A stretch of 64,000 nucleotides of DNA from Bimastos eiseni (Eukaryota; Annelida; Clitellata; Crassiclitellata; Lumbricidae): contig OY365806.1 in NCBI GenBank assembly GCA_959347315.1, forward strand, positions 51,946,068-52,010,067, in the 5' to 3' direction. The translations under genes and the position numbers were made by a program. Under the pieces are notes generated by a model that saw nothing but the letters and a program-made list of their open reading frames with translations, was not told where the DNA came from and made no database searches. This document shows, one piece after another, positions 34,627 through 39,112 of the stretch. Numbering within the stretch: the stretch's first letter is position 1; every line of letters begins with the position of its first letter.

Positions 34627-36881
34627 GCTCGAAAAGTTCTCGGCAATCAGCACGCTGGTGAGTTAGTTCCAGTTGACAGATCACAAGTTCTTGATGTCGG
34701 AGGTATTCAGAACTGCAGCAGCAATAACAAGATCTGGTATTCCAGGCTTCCAATCAGCTGTCAAAATGCTTGGCTAGAATATCTTAAACCGCTTGAACAG
34801 CCAGATCTCAGGGTCAAATTATGATGCCGAATGCTTCCTGCAACAGTGTCTCATGAATGTGATGATGGCATGCCAGATACAGCACTTAACCTTTTTCTCT
34901 TGCAACTTTTCAGGCAACAAACATGCACCGCTCGTCATGCCTGTGTTGATGAAAGTCTTTCATGTTTGTTTGCTGGTGGTGTAGAGATAACACCAGTCAC
35001 TATTCATTCTACCTGAGAATCAGAACTTGAACTAAGCTGTTGGGTGATATAGACAGTGCAGTGTCATATGACCTTTGACCAAAATATGCAGTGCTAAATT
35101 AGCAATACTGAAAAGTAAGTGAAATTGCCATTAGGCTACTGCACACCAAATTGTCACACATTTGAATTATTATTCAGATTGCATAATTTTTTTGTAAAAG
35201 TTAAACTTATCATTATAAGCCTAATTTTTGGTCATTGATCTATCACCTTCTATGTTAAACATATCTAAAACAACTGCAGTTTATGTTTTATGAATTTTCG
35301 AAACTAAATAAGTTTTTCGTATATTTTCCCTGACTTTGACCGGCTTGAGCACACCCTAAATACACTCTATTCTCCAAAATATTTGGTGGGAATTATTTTC
35401 TAATAAGGAAGTACCAGATGGGATGGTGGGAGCACTAAAAAACTAAAGAATTTTTTTCACCACAGATAAGGACCACCCTAAGCGGGATACATGGCCAAAT
35501 TTTGGAATGCGTACAATAAGATGTGCAGCAGAACGCAGGACCTGTTATTGTTATAACAGATTTTTATATTCCGAAACTGTAACTGAACAACTTAGCATAC
35601 TTGAGGTTAGAATTACTTGGTTTTCATGAGGAATAAATGATAACTTGAGATTGAATGATTTATTGAATCTTTATTTTGTTTAGAAGCAGTAAATCTACTA
35701 GTCCAATGCCTTCTTCCACTCGAACTGCCGTTGGATCTGTAGCGTTACCTGGAAATGCCTCTGATTCTGTAAGCAATCTGAACTTTGTACCACAGTGTAA
35801 GGTTAATTATTTCTCACATTTACAGTTGGTCATTTTCTAAGGTTACTAAATAAAAAGTTGTGTATTACTTATGATAAAATTATGCAAACTGCTGATCTGT
35901 CCTTATTTCTGTAGCATGTTTATTATGATAGATACTAATCTTGAAGCAGTGCTATACATTATTAATTATGTTGCACTATCACAAGAAAGACCTCTTTTGC
36001 ATCCAGACAAATCTAGATTTCCACTCTATTTAATGCAGCATGGCCATTAATGTTTACATTCCTAACATATTGTTGGATGCATTTAACTGCAGTTAAATTG
36101 AATGAGGACATGTACAAGTAATACACTCTATGTATACAACATCTTCTGACAGTATTTTATGGTTGTCTATATCTGTTGTAAAGTGTGCTGTGTTCATTGT
36201 TCATTAACAAGAAAGAGTGTCCACAGGTAAATGTAACAAGCCAATTTTTAAATTGCATCGAATTATTCTGTTGCACAGACAATGGGTATGTATTGGGAGG
36301 AGGTGCGAATACACTAGACATTGGAATTTTTTTTATAAATTTTGAAATGTTTTTGAACTTAGGATTCTTCATATGGTCAACCCCAGAAAATGAGCTATGC
36401 GCAAATTGCTCAAAGGAAGAAGGAGCCAAATGAGCAGTCAAGTGCCGATGAGCACAGACTCAATAGTCACCCAGACATTGGCAGTAGCAGCAGCAGTCAC
36501 ATAGCTGCTGCTGCTGCTGCTGGTCTTGGCTCTGTTTCGACTAACTCGTTGCTGAGTGGTCATGTGGCAGCAGTGACTGTTTCCCCTTCGTCGCCGCCTG
36601 CTTCATCTTCTTCACCAGGTGACCATTCCCAACCATCTTACCGAGGAAGTGGTGGACATGGCCGGTTCAGTCGAGGTCGGGGGGGTGGCAGAGGCGGTCG
36701 TGATGGCCACAGAGGCGCCGGACGCGATAACAGGAACTCGTATGGCATGGAGCACTTTGACAGAAGCCACGATTTTAACAAGCCAAACGACCATCGATGC
36801 AACTACGAACATTCGGCAGATGATGGTCGATCGCGGTCGTCTGTCCCCTCATCTGTCAGACCCCTTGGCACTGACAAATAG
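2036..36881 (+). CDS. LARP4: La-related protein 4 (LARP4/4B), 5'-partial spliced gene
   Basis: Twelve exons joined here encode about 830 residues plus a stop, starting inside the La motif. Visible landmarks in order: second half of the La motif ([14 protein letters not shown]), an RRM-like domain (C-V-V-I-L-R-E-V-P then [11 protein letters not shown]), a Gln-rich exon, Pro/Ser-rich linkers, an F-P-P-L block, an M-S-Y-A-Q-I block and a Gly/Arg-rich tail. Vertebrate LARP4 and LARP4B share this order and are about 720-740 residues, so this orthologue is longer, partly from low-complexity insertions. LARP4 family proteins are cytoplasmic, bind poly(A), PABP and RACK1, and lengthen poly(A) tails and mRNA life (family knowledge). 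The first exons, with the PABP-binding PAM2-like motif, lie upstream of the window. Every intron has GT-AG ends and the phases agree across all eleven junctions. I cannot tell LARP4 from LARP4B in an invertebrate; a single orthologue is usual. Confidence 0.93.
2859..2974 (+). CDS. LARP4: LARP4 exon: La motif end and RRM start
   Basis: Acceptor TTTCCAG before 2859, donor GTGAAC at 2975. One base from the previous exon completes a Glu codon. It encodes [15 protein letters not shown], the end of the La motif, then [10 protein letters not shown], the first beta strand of the RRM-like domain. It ends in phase 0. Confidence 0.93.
2975..3397 (+). other. LARP4 intron, unremarkable part
   Basis: First 420 bases of the 6.1 kb intron between the two RRM exons. 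No recognisable element. Confidence 0.5.
3398..3977 (+). mobile_element. mariner/Tc1-derived nonautonomous element, copy 2
   Basis: About 580 bp and homologous over its length to 325-899. The left end is CGCTGTGTCCAGAAATAAG; the reverse-complemented right end is CAATGTGTCCGGAAATAAAG. Its internal transposase remnant (about 3573-3640) is better preserved: W-E-E-F-V-Q-L, then [17 protein letters not shown]. Both copies have the same length and boundaries, so this is a bona fide mobile family rather than a chance remnant. Confidence 0.7.
4180..4314 (+). mobile_element. tRNA-derived SINE, 5' part
   Basis: The head looks like an RNA polymerase III promoter: box-A-like sequence around 4195-4210 and box-B-like GATTCGATTCTC near 4243-4255. 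It is followed by GGGGACCTTAAGCAATTCCTT, resembling the conserved body of tRNA-headed SINEs. It aligns with the minus-strand copy at 26318-26535, whose head reads TGATCGGTTAGAGCGC and GGGCTCGACCC. It is interrupted at 4315 by element B and resumes at 5089. Confidence 0.65.
4315..5088. mobile_element. DNA element B inserted in the SINE
   Basis: 774 bp with inverted ends: left GGGCCCATATGCATGAG, reverse-complemented right GGCCCATATGCACACC. Inner parts also pair loosely over about 150 bp (TATTCG and CTTACACC blocks). It splits the SINE, whose two halves match the intact copy at 26318-26535. No coding sequence. It is the youngest layer of this stack. Confidence 0.6.
5089..5177 (+). mobile_element. 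tRNA-derived SINE, 3' part
   Basis: Continuation of the SINE from 4314. It shares GTGCACTTCTGAGCAAAA and GGAAGAAGGGCG with the second copy (minus strand, 26318 onward) and ends in a run of AATAAA-like units. Confidence 0.65.
5655..5722 (-). mobile_element. L2-type LINE 3' end, terminal piece
   Basis: An ATTC/ATTT tandem tail, then TTATATAGTGCCCCTTCAAG and CTACTACTCAGG. The same order occurs at 33001-33050, where it is continuous with L2 coding sequence. Here it is cut at 5722, and the remaining sequence resumes at about 8678. Confidence 0.65.
6590..8170 (-). mobile_element. CR1-clade LINE fragment (reverse transcriptase relic)
   Basis: Reading the minus strand through many frameshifts gives an order typical of CR1: F-S-N-D-I-D-D near 7310, C-K-F-A-H-A near 7255, L-Q-D-N-L-R-R near 7195, [15 protein letters not shown] near 7075, L-G-M-I-R-R-V near 6980, [12 protein letters not shown] near 6925 and a basic C-terminus near 6650. 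The upstream linker extends to about 8170 and is interrupted by a TA repeat at 7850-7920. It is dead, with no intact catalytic D-D. Confidence 0.65.
7850..7920. repeat. TA-rich microsatellite
   Basis: TA/GTAT dinucleotide run inside the CR1 remnant. Confidence 0.85.
8678..8835 (-). mobile_element. L2-type LINE 3' coding end
   Basis: The minus strand encodes [25 protein letters not shown], the typical extreme C-terminus of L2-type RT proteins, closely matching 33040-33120. It is the upstream half of the L2 copy whose tail lies at 5655-5722. Confidence 0.7.
9124..9288 (+). CDS. LARP4: LARP4 exon: RRM-like domain core
   Basis: Acceptor is a pyrimidine run ending TTTTAG before 9124; donor GTTTGT at 9289; 55 codons, phase 0. 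It encodes D-I-K-K-L-F, then [14 protein letters not shown], then [12 protein letters not shown] and G-K-P-I-M. These correspond to helix 1, strands 2-3 and helix 2 of the LARP4 RRM-like domain, with the S-C-E-F-A-H segment identical to vertebrate LARP4. Confidence 0.95.
9414..9675. mobile_element. 262-bp MITE
   Basis: Inverted ends TGACCCATCTGACCAAAA on both sides (perfect over 18 bases), flanked by AT-rich sequence. The interior is A/T-rich without a reading frame. Typical size for a miniature inverted-repeat element; superfamily not determined. Confidence 0.75.
9985..10185 (+). mobile_element. LINE C-terminal fragment (RTE-like tail)
   Basis: The frame shows [11 protein letters not shown], one stop, then [12 protein letters not shown], resembling the D-R-x-x-W-R tail after the RT of RTE-type and related LINEs. 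It ends in an AG-repeat at 10170-10190. Too short to classify firmly. Confidence 0.45.
10565..10600. repeat. (TAAG)n and LINE tail-like sequence
   Basis: Tandem TAAG units followed by ATTCTTTATTAGAC. A similar arrangement recurs at 62088-62110 (TAAG units, then TACTTTATTGAAC), suggesting the reversed 3' end of one LINE family. Confidence 0.4.
10860..12480 (+). mobile_element. non-LTR reverse transcriptase relic
   Basis: Three-frame reading yields successive RT blocks: A-E-P-L-A-D-I-I-N near 11115, a P-I-L-like finger, [10 protein letters not shown] near 11350, F-A-Y/D-D-T-N near 11695, and a well-kept frame at 11830-12110 with [18 protein letters not shown]. That last block is the conserved K-F-L-G-V-x-I-D segment of Jockey/CR1-group LINEs. 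Many frameshifts and stops; not functional. Confidence 0.65.
12525..13138 (-). mobile_element. L2-type LINE 3' fragment
   Basis: A single open frame of 186 residues on the minus strand: [26 protein letters not shown], then the diagnostic [13 protein letters not shown], then [18 protein letters not shown]. This is the C-terminal region downstream of the RT in L2/CR1 LINEs. Its 3' end near 12525 has the TTATATAGCGCC signature shared with other L2 ends in the window. The intact frame suggests a relatively young copy, but the RT itself is absent (5' truncation). Confidence 0.8.
13141..13678 (+). other. LARP4 intron end, no feature seen
   Basis: About 540 bases with no recognisable repeat, up to the acceptor AACTATAG of the Gln-rich exon. 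Confidence 0.5.
13679..14101 (+). CDS. LARP4: LARP4 exon: RRM end and glutamine-rich segment
   Basis: Acceptor ACTATAG before 13679, donor GTAAGC at 14102, 141 codons in phase 0. It opens A-R-I-K-A, the conserved end of the RRM-like domain (K-P-I-M-A-R-I-K-A across the junction). A low-complexity tract rich in Gln, with His and Ala, follows at 13790-13850. Then come repeats of the type Q-Q-A-G-S-x-x-Q with Met/Leu/Pro/Val variation (13900-14010). The tract is built on CAG/CAA/CCA triplets and could vary in length between individuals. This Gln-rich insertion has no counterpart in vertebrate LARP4 and probably explains part of the added length. Confidence 0.9.
14371..15181. mobile_element. hAT-like MITE with GACCAAGACC repeats
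   Basis: The ends are CAGTGTTGGCACGAGACC and, reverse-complemented, CAGGGATGTAGTCTCGAGACC. The flanking 8-bp duplications are ACTATGAG (14363-14370) and ACTAGGAG (15182-15189), one mismatch. The 8-bp duplication and CAG-ends are hAT hallmarks. Subterminal regions (14385-14480, 15045-15175) are arrays of AAGACCAAGACCGA-type units, likely transposase binding sites. The 811-bp body has no transposase. Confidence 0.8.
15182..15994 (+). other. LARP4 intron, no element identified
   Basis: Contains a GTGTGT-rich microsatellite at about 15705-15810. Otherwise no recognisable feature before the acceptor CTTATAG. Confidence 0.5.
15995..16087 (+). CDS. LARP4: LARP4 exon: short Pro/Tyr-rich linker
   Basis: 31 codons, phase 0 both sides; acceptor CTCTTATAG, donor GTAAGT. 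Encodes [19 protein letters not shown] then [10 protein letters not shown]. It corresponds to the Pro/Tyr-rich stretch after the RRM in vertebrate LARP4 (the V-P-Q-S-W-S-P region). Confidence 0.88.
16088..17352 (+). other. LARP4 intron, no element identified
   Basis: 1.27 kb with no transposon signature. A 28-base segment near 16856 repeats one near 15829 (AAAACAATTTCA then TGTGTTTTCCAC). Confidence 0.5.
17353..17444 (+). CDS. LARP4: LARP4 exon: Phe/Pro-rich linker
   Basis: Acceptor TTCCTTTTAG, donor GTAATT at 17445. 30 codons plus two bases of a split Arg codon. Encodes [14 protein letters not shown] then [11 protein letters not shown]. The G-F-P/F-x-G-F element corresponds to the F-V-N-G-F region of vertebrate LARP4. 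Confidence 0.88.
17538..17600. repeat. (CCCT)n microsatellite in LARP4 intron
   Basis: About fifteen CCCT units, a pyrimidine-only tract on the transcribed-sense strand in the 518-bp intron between two LARP4 exons. Confidence 0.95.
17963..18466 (+). CDS. LARP4: LARP4 exon: long Ser/Pro/His-rich segment
   Basis: Acceptor TTTCATTCTAG, donor GTAATT at 18467. The first base completes Arg; the exon ends with two bases of Arg. It encodes P-M-A-A-H-H-P-L-M, then H-L-L-I-Q-P-G-F-K, a basic run [12 protein letters not shown], and a Ser/Thr-rich tail ending M-F-V-N-T-N-R. There is no folded domain: it is the disordered middle of the protein. The frame is open throughout with clean splice phases, so I take it as constitutive coding sequence. 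Confidence 0.88.
18600..18800 (+). mobile_element. L2-type LINE 3' tail
   Basis: A frame with W-H/[13 protein letters not shown] and F-K-T-V-L-L ends in the shared 3' signature (E-G-A-L-Y-N) and a TGAA tandem tail at 18773-18792. Only the last ~200 bases of the element are present. Confidence 0.6.
18801..19912 (+). other. LARP4 intron, no element identified
   Basis: About 1.1 kb of AT-rich sequence with no coding or repeat signal that I recognise. Confidence 0.4.
19921..20674. mobile_element. hAT nonautonomous element with perfect 8-bp TSD
   Basis: The ends are TAGAGCTGTACCAATATCAC and, reverse-complemented, TAGAGTTGTACCGATTAATC. The 8-bp duplication TGTACAAC is perfect at 19913-19920 and 20675-20682. 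CCGATA/TATCGG subterminal motifs are present at both sides. 754 bp, no transposase frame. The intact duplication indicates a fairly recent insertion in the LARP4 intron. Confidence 0.88.
21062..21140 (+). CDS. LARP4: LARP4 exon: Gly/Arg-rich segment
   Basis: Acceptor ATTCAACAG, donor GTTAGT at 21141; 79 bases. The first base completes Arg, then [17 protein letters not shown] and M-G-E-R-D-E-N-G-R. It matches the Gly/Arg block that vertebrate LARP4 has after its Ser-rich stretch (the D-Y-G-R-G-R-R region). A likely arginine methylation or RNA contact segment by analogy. Confidence 0.9.
22400..22830 (+). mobile_element. possible L2-type LINE 3' remnant
   Basis: The end near 22775-22830 carries the shared signature ([10 protein letters not shown] when read in frame; GGGGCGCTATATAAATG). 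Upstream coding similarity is weak, and the boundary is a guess. Confidence 0.4.
22882..22992 (+). CDS. LARP4: LARP4 exon: FPPL block
   Basis: Acceptor GCTTGTAG, donor GTAAAT at 22993; 37 codons in phase 0. It encodes [18 protein letters not shown]. The conserved vertebrate counterpart reads F-D-L-L-x-x-x-F-P-P-L-P-G-S-S. This is one of the most conserved C-terminal motifs of LARP4/4B and strongly supports the gene call. Confidence 0.93.
23488..23506 (+). repeat. left terminal inverted repeat of a piggyBac-like element
   Basis: TTAACCCTTTGACTCCCAA. It is the exact reverse complement of 28730-28748, with TTAA outermost at both ends. A TTAA target and CCCTTTG-type ends are characteristic of piggyBac-superfamily elements. 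No transposase is visible between the ends. Confidence 0.7.
23507..24789. other. interior of piggyBac-like element, left of LINE
   Basis: 1.3 kb with only short open frames and no recognisable transposase motif. A run near 23722-23780 reads [10 protein letters not shown] in one frame but has no partner. The end near 24700-24790 borders the 3' end of the inverted LINE. Confidence 0.35.
24804..25548 (-). pseudogene. LINE RNase H domain and C-terminus
   Basis: Frame of about 245 residues. RNase H signature: [34 protein letters not shown], covering the E, D and final D catalytic residues. The helix-rich extension with C-x2-C (K-E-C-N-Q) is partly decayed. The upstream end meets a stop exactly where foreign sequence (LARP4 exon copy) begins. 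Confidence 0.85.
25555..25635 (+). pseudogene. partial copy of LARP4 exon 30536-30705 inside LINE
   Basis: 81 bases beginning CAGGTGATTTCTACAAAGCA match the acceptor CAG plus the first 78 bases of the exon at 30536, with three differences, all C-to-T or G-to-A. Both edges join directly to LINE sequence: RNase H on the left, the endonuclease-RT linker on the right. It is in the same orientation as LARP4, 4.98 kb upstream of the true exon within the same intron. It keeps the acceptor AG but has no donor and no upstream pyrimidine tract, so it is unlikely to be spliced. Confidence 0.85.
25640..26317 (-). pseudogene. LINE endonuclease, C-terminal half and linker
   Basis: The minus strand encodes [20 protein letters not shown] and L-G-S-D-H-K-V, the D-F-N, D-L-A and S-D-H catalytic motifs of AP-type LINE endonucleases. 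A basic linker follows ([13 protein letters not shown]) that normally leads to the RT. It is broken at 25640. Confidence 0.85.
26318..26535 (-). mobile_element. tRNA-derived SINE inserted in the LINE endonuclease
   Basis: The minus strand reads TGATCGGTTAGAGCGC (box A-like) then GGGCTCGACCCTCG (box B-like), then GAGACCTTGAGCAAGTCC, then the shared 3' part with TGCACTTCTGAGCAAAAG. The split copy at 4180-4314 plus 5089-5177 matches it. It separates N-V-Y-I-S-P from I-A-V-T-K in the endonuclease frame. Not a tRNA gene: there is no acceptor stem pairing. Confidence 0.72.
26546..26882 (-). pseudogene. LINE endonuclease, N-terminal half
   Basis: The frame begins [12 protein letters not shown], then [10 protein letters not shown] and G-G-G-L-A-I-L-L-K, continuing after a stop with [16 protein letters not shown]. 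The N and Q-E-T motifs are the first two metal-binding positions of the EEP endonuclease fold. Confidence 0.85.
27064..28428 (-). pseudogene. LINE ORF1 (gag-like, CCHC zinc knuckles)
   Basis: Three overlapping frames separated by frameshifts. The N-terminal piece (27928-28428) is hydrophilic. The middle piece (27294-27734) carries R-I-G-K-P-E-S-T-A and three Cys/His knuckles: [15 protein letters not shown]-x2-C in C-C-R-C-G-Q, and [15 protein letters not shown]. The C-terminal piece (27064-27372) is Lys/Thr/Pro-rich. This is the nucleic-acid-binding ORF1 typical of I/Jockey LINEs. Confidence 0.82.
28730..28748 (-). repeat. right terminal inverted repeat of a piggyBac-like element
   Basis: TTGGGAGTCAAAGGGTTAA, the exact reverse complement of 23488-23506. 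It lies about 300 bases beyond the LINE ORF1 start, so the LINE inserted near this end. Confidence 0.7.
28860..30015 (+). mobile_element. L2-type LINE fragment with RT remnants
   Basis: The frame starts [17 protein letters not shown] (RT block with the first catalytic Asp), then G-L-S-G-N-L-L-S, and further blocks through frameshifts: [16 protein letters not shown] near 29570, L-H-W-L near 29660, R-D-L-C-Y-S-T-L-S near 29750. It ends in the L2 tail E-G-G-V-L-Y-K-S-F at 29980-30010. Decayed. Confidence 0.72.
30016..30535 (+). other. LARP4 intron, no element identified
   Basis: 520 bases before the acceptor TGTTGTGCAG. An open frame of 74 codons at 30267-30491 has no splice support and no resemblance that I recognise. 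Confidence 0.4.
30536..30705 (+). CDS. LARP4: LARP4 exon: Ser/Thr-rich segment
   Basis: Acceptor TTTGTTGTGCAG, donor GTGAGT at 30706; 56 codons plus two bases of Lys. It encodes [18 protein letters not shown] then a Ser-rich run and [13 protein letters not shown]. It corresponds by position to the poorly conserved Ser/Thr-rich part between the FPPL and S-Y-A blocks of vertebrate LARP4. Its first 78 bases are duplicated at 25558-25635. Confidence 0.88.
31060..31672 (-). mobile_element. L2/CR1-type LINE 3' half
   Basis: The minus strand encodes [28 protein letters not shown], then the diagnostic [14 protein letters not shown]. Near 31160-31220 it has [13 protein letters not shown]. Continuous with 32435-32966 once the hAT insertion is removed. 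Confidence 0.72.
31673..32434 (-). mobile_element. Charlie-like hAT element with transposase N-terminal remnant
   Basis: It begins with the classic hAT end CAGTGGTTCTCAACCTG at about 31674. The minus strand (32434 to 32010) reads [15 protein letters not shown], one stop, then [41 protein letters not shown]. This order matches the BED-linked N-terminal part of Charlie/GTF2IRD2-related hAT transposases. The opposite end is missing, so the copy is truncated. It sits inside an L2/CR1 LINE. Confidence 0.72.
32435..32966 (-). mobile_element. L2/CR1-type LINE RT segment
   Basis: The minus strand shows [10 protein letters not shown] (RT catalytic block) near 32875, G-S-V-L-G-P-like remnants near 32690, and [10 protein letters not shown] near 32610, where the catalytic Y-A-D-D-T has lost its first Asp. 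Frameshifts throughout. Confidence 0.7.
33001..33392 (-). mobile_element. L2-type LINE 3' end
   Basis: The minus strand encodes [46 protein letters not shown], and ends in the TTATATAGCGCCCC tail. Its upstream part resumes at 35485 after a transposon insertion. Confidence 0.8.
33393..35484 (-). mobile_element. 2.1-kb TIR transposon with degenerate minus-strand frame
   Basis: The ends are TTAGGGTGGTCCTTAAAG and, reverse-complemented, TTAGGGTGGTCCTTATC, with further similarity inside (AGTACTTCCT, AGAAAATAATT). Imperfect 7-bp flanks AGCCGGA and AGCGGGA. Removing it restores the L2 reading H-V-S-G-Y-M-L-D. The minus strand has an open frame at 34134-34439 and a decayed one near 33840-34050 containing [18 protein letters not shown] do not recognise the superfamily. 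A TA repeat lies at 34568-34621. Confidence 0.65.
34568..34621. repeat. (TA)n microsatellite
   Basis: About 27 uninterrupted TA units within the TIR transposon. Confidence 0.95.
35485..35545 (-). mobile_element. L2-type LINE, upstream remainder
   Basis: The minus strand reads [20 protein letters not shown], joining in frame to 33001-33392 across the transposon. Confidence 0.75.
35684..35768 (+). CDS. LARP4: LARP4 exon: short Ser/Thr-rich segment
   Basis: Acceptor TTTGTTTAG, donor GTAAGC at 35769. The first base completes Lys, then [28 protein letters not shown]. Phase 0 at the end. It corresponds to the T-K-P-S-R-A-S-T-A-S-P stretch of vertebrate LARP4. Confidence 0.88.
36363..36881 (+). 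CDS. LARP4: LARP4 terminal coding exon: SYAQ block and RG-rich tail
   Basis: Acceptor is a T-rich run ending ACTTAG before 36363; stop TAG at 36879-36881; 172 codons. It opens [18 protein letters not shown], matching the invariant P-R-K-L-S-Y-A-E-V-C-Q block of LARP4/4B. A Ser/Ala-rich linker follows (with a run of six Ala near 36500), then a Gly/Arg-rich region ([11 protein letters not shown]) and a His/Asp/Arg-rich tail ending G-T-D-K. The C-terminal RG-rich part is likely an RNA-contact or methylated segment. Confidence 0.93.
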   Translation, partial: DSSYGQPQKMSYAQIAQRKKEPNEQSSADEHRLNSHPDIGSSSSSHIAAAAAAGLGSVSTNSLLSGHVAAVTVSPSSPPASSSSPGDHSQPSYRGSGGHGRFSRGRGGGRGGRDGHRGAGRDNRNSYGMEHFDRSHDFNKPNDHRCNYEHSADDGRSRSSVPSSVRPLGTDK

Positions 36882-36896
36882 CAGATATCCTCTGAC

Positions 36897-36905
36897 TTAG
36901 GTAAG
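36897..36905 (+). promoter_or_regulatory. possible 5' splice site in LARP4 3' UTR
   Basis: TAGGTAAGC 18-24 bases after the stop fits the donor consensus. If used, the 3' UTR is spliced. The stop-to-junction distance is under 50 nt, so it would not trigger nonsense-mediated decay by the usual rule. Not proven. Confidence 0.35.
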
Positions 36906-36922
36906 CAGGCGCAGTTTGTGAT

Positions 36923-36928
36923 AATAAA
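36923..36928 (+). terminator. proximal polyadenylation signal AATAAA
   Basis: Canonical hexamer 42 bases after the LARP4 stop codon. It would give a very short 3' UTR. Many other AATAAA/ATTAAA sites occur downstream, so real site use cannot be decided here. Confidence 0.3.
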
Positions 36929-37527
36929 ATTGTCGAGAGGGAAAATCGAGCGTGTCCTTGTAACCGATGGAAAAGGAATTCACCGAGTTGTGAAGATGGA
37001 TACGAGTCGAGAGATGCGATTGGTTGCAATATATTGTCTTGCTGTGGAAGGCAGTGTCATGAACCTTTATGCCATTCATTTCTATTTATTTTAGTTTTAT
37101 AATCTTAGTCTCCTGTCTAGATAACTTTGTCTTACATTTTTACATGTACTAAATGCATGTCTCCATTTTTTAAGCTTTCATATATGCATTAATTCTGGCA
37201 TTGTATCAAGTGCTTATAGTGTATATATGCTCACATATGCATACATGTGTATAATGTATATATATATATATATACATATATAATATATGTATGTATATTG
37301 TATACATGCATGTATATATATGTTAATATACTGATATGGAGTGGCTTGTTCTATTCTATAACCTGCATTAATTCAATATCTGTAGCTGTGTGAGTATACA
37401 CACACACGCATATATATATATATATATGTGTGTGTATATATATATGTATACTGTAATTCATCGTTGAATTCGTGCTGTAGCATGTTGAACCAAAGCCCAA
37501 AAACTGGGTTCACTGTCAAGATATATT

Positions 37528-37579
<52 letters not shown>

Positions 37580-38960
37580 CAGTGAAATTTCAGTTTAGTG
37601 AGGACCTGTGCAGCAGAAGTACAATGTCTTTGGTTATTACTAATTCCGAGACTGTGTATGTATGCATTGTGTTGAAAACTATTAGTTGAAGGTCTGTTAT
37701 GGTGTATGTTTGAACAAGGTCTCCTTTTATGCAAGGGATGCCCTTGCATCGCTTTTTTTGCATCTCTGGTTCTGACACATTTTAATGATTTGGAATAGGT
37801 GAGTCAAGTTCAGATTTTCATTTTCTAAAGAAGATCTTTGGGAATTTGGAAACTGAGGCTGCTGGTATTTCACTGTTGTCTAACAACTGATAATTTCCCA
37901 AGACTTTGAGCGCAGAGCATGAACTACTGATGATGATGATGATGACGATTGTGATGATGATGATTTTGTCTTAGTGACTAGTGTGCATAAAATGTACATA
38001 AATTCTGTAAATTTGACCAATATACAGCATATGTACATAGCCACATTGGGAACATGTTTAATATTTAGCACTGCTTTGCCTAAGCACACTTGGTTTGAGG
38101 AGTAACAGGAGGAGGAGGAGGGAGCAGGTTGACTACAGACAGACCCAAGGTGAGGACTGAGGTAATGGAATGGAAAGGAGAAGCTTGGGCATGGAGATGA
38201 GAAGGCTTGGGATTGGGAGATGCTATGGATTGAAAAACAGGAGAATCATTGGAGTATAGAAAAGGACTTTGTCAATATGTTGACCTAGCAACTACTGCGG
38301 CACTCATTAGATTGGGAACGTTTTCTTTGTAATATGGGCAATGGTCATTTGTGACTTTATGCTTGAAAGTAATGAAAACGAAAAATTATTTATCAATCCT
38401 GTTTTGCCAGCTGTATTTGCCAATTTATTGTAAATCATTCTATGTTAATTTCTGTAACTTGATTTTGCATTTATTTTGAAACCTCTTCTGTGATTTGAAA
38501 ACATATGTAGCTCTGCATGCACGGGGATTATGATTTCCAGTCCTTTACTTGCATTGTTTTCATTTGATCATCTTGTGAAAGTTGGGGATGATGAATTATT
38601 GCTGCATTTTCTGGCACACCTCTTGCTTTTATCCTCATCATTTTCATCTGCTTTGAACCCAATCTCCTATTCTGGTGTCAGTTTGACTTATTTAAAGAGA
38701 ATTTTGTGGTTGACATTAAGGGTTTCAACATGATTTTGTGTGAAGGGGTTAACTTTTTTGGGTCACTTAATTGATTATTTTAAGTCTGTTTAATGAAGAT
38801 TACTGGGTTGATTGCTGTTGGTCATAGAGTGTTGGTTCAATCTGCTATAGCTAATGCTAGAGCTATGTCACTGTGAGTTTGGCTTTCATAGACAACAGTC
38901 TTTTGTCAAAACTTATACTGTGCTATTGATGTGAAACACAAGTTGTGCAGTCTTTGCTGA
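36929..38960. other. LARP4 3' UTR or flank
   Basis: No second gene seen. It holds TA/TG microsatellites at 37257-37330, 37400-37450 and 37527-37580 and a GATGAT run at 37928-37965. The AT-rich, transposon-poor nature from 37.8 to 40.1 kb would suit a long 3' UTR, but nothing proves transcription. Confidence 0.35.
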
Positions 38961-38965
38961 TGCAT

Positions 38966-39112
38966 TGCATTTGAAAATCCACTGTTTGATTGGTTTATGA
39001 TGAAAACATGAGTCCTTGCCTATTGGACAAGTTGCTAACATATATATGTGCCTGTCCTAGAGAGCAGCACTAGTCTGGTGAACGGCTAGTTTGCAGTTTA
39101 TTCAGGACTTGT
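38966..39112 (+). repeat. dispersed duplication, copy 1
   Basis: About 147 bases beginning GCATTTGAAAATCCACTG are near-identical to 42606-42762, including TATATATGTGCCTGTCC and GAGAGCAGCACTAGTC. Not seen elsewhere in the window. Confidence 0.8.

Noticed and set aside
36157..36441. Minus-strand frame overlapping the LARP4 terminal exon boundary
   Set aside because: Antisense shadow; crosses a well-supported splice acceptor of LARP4.
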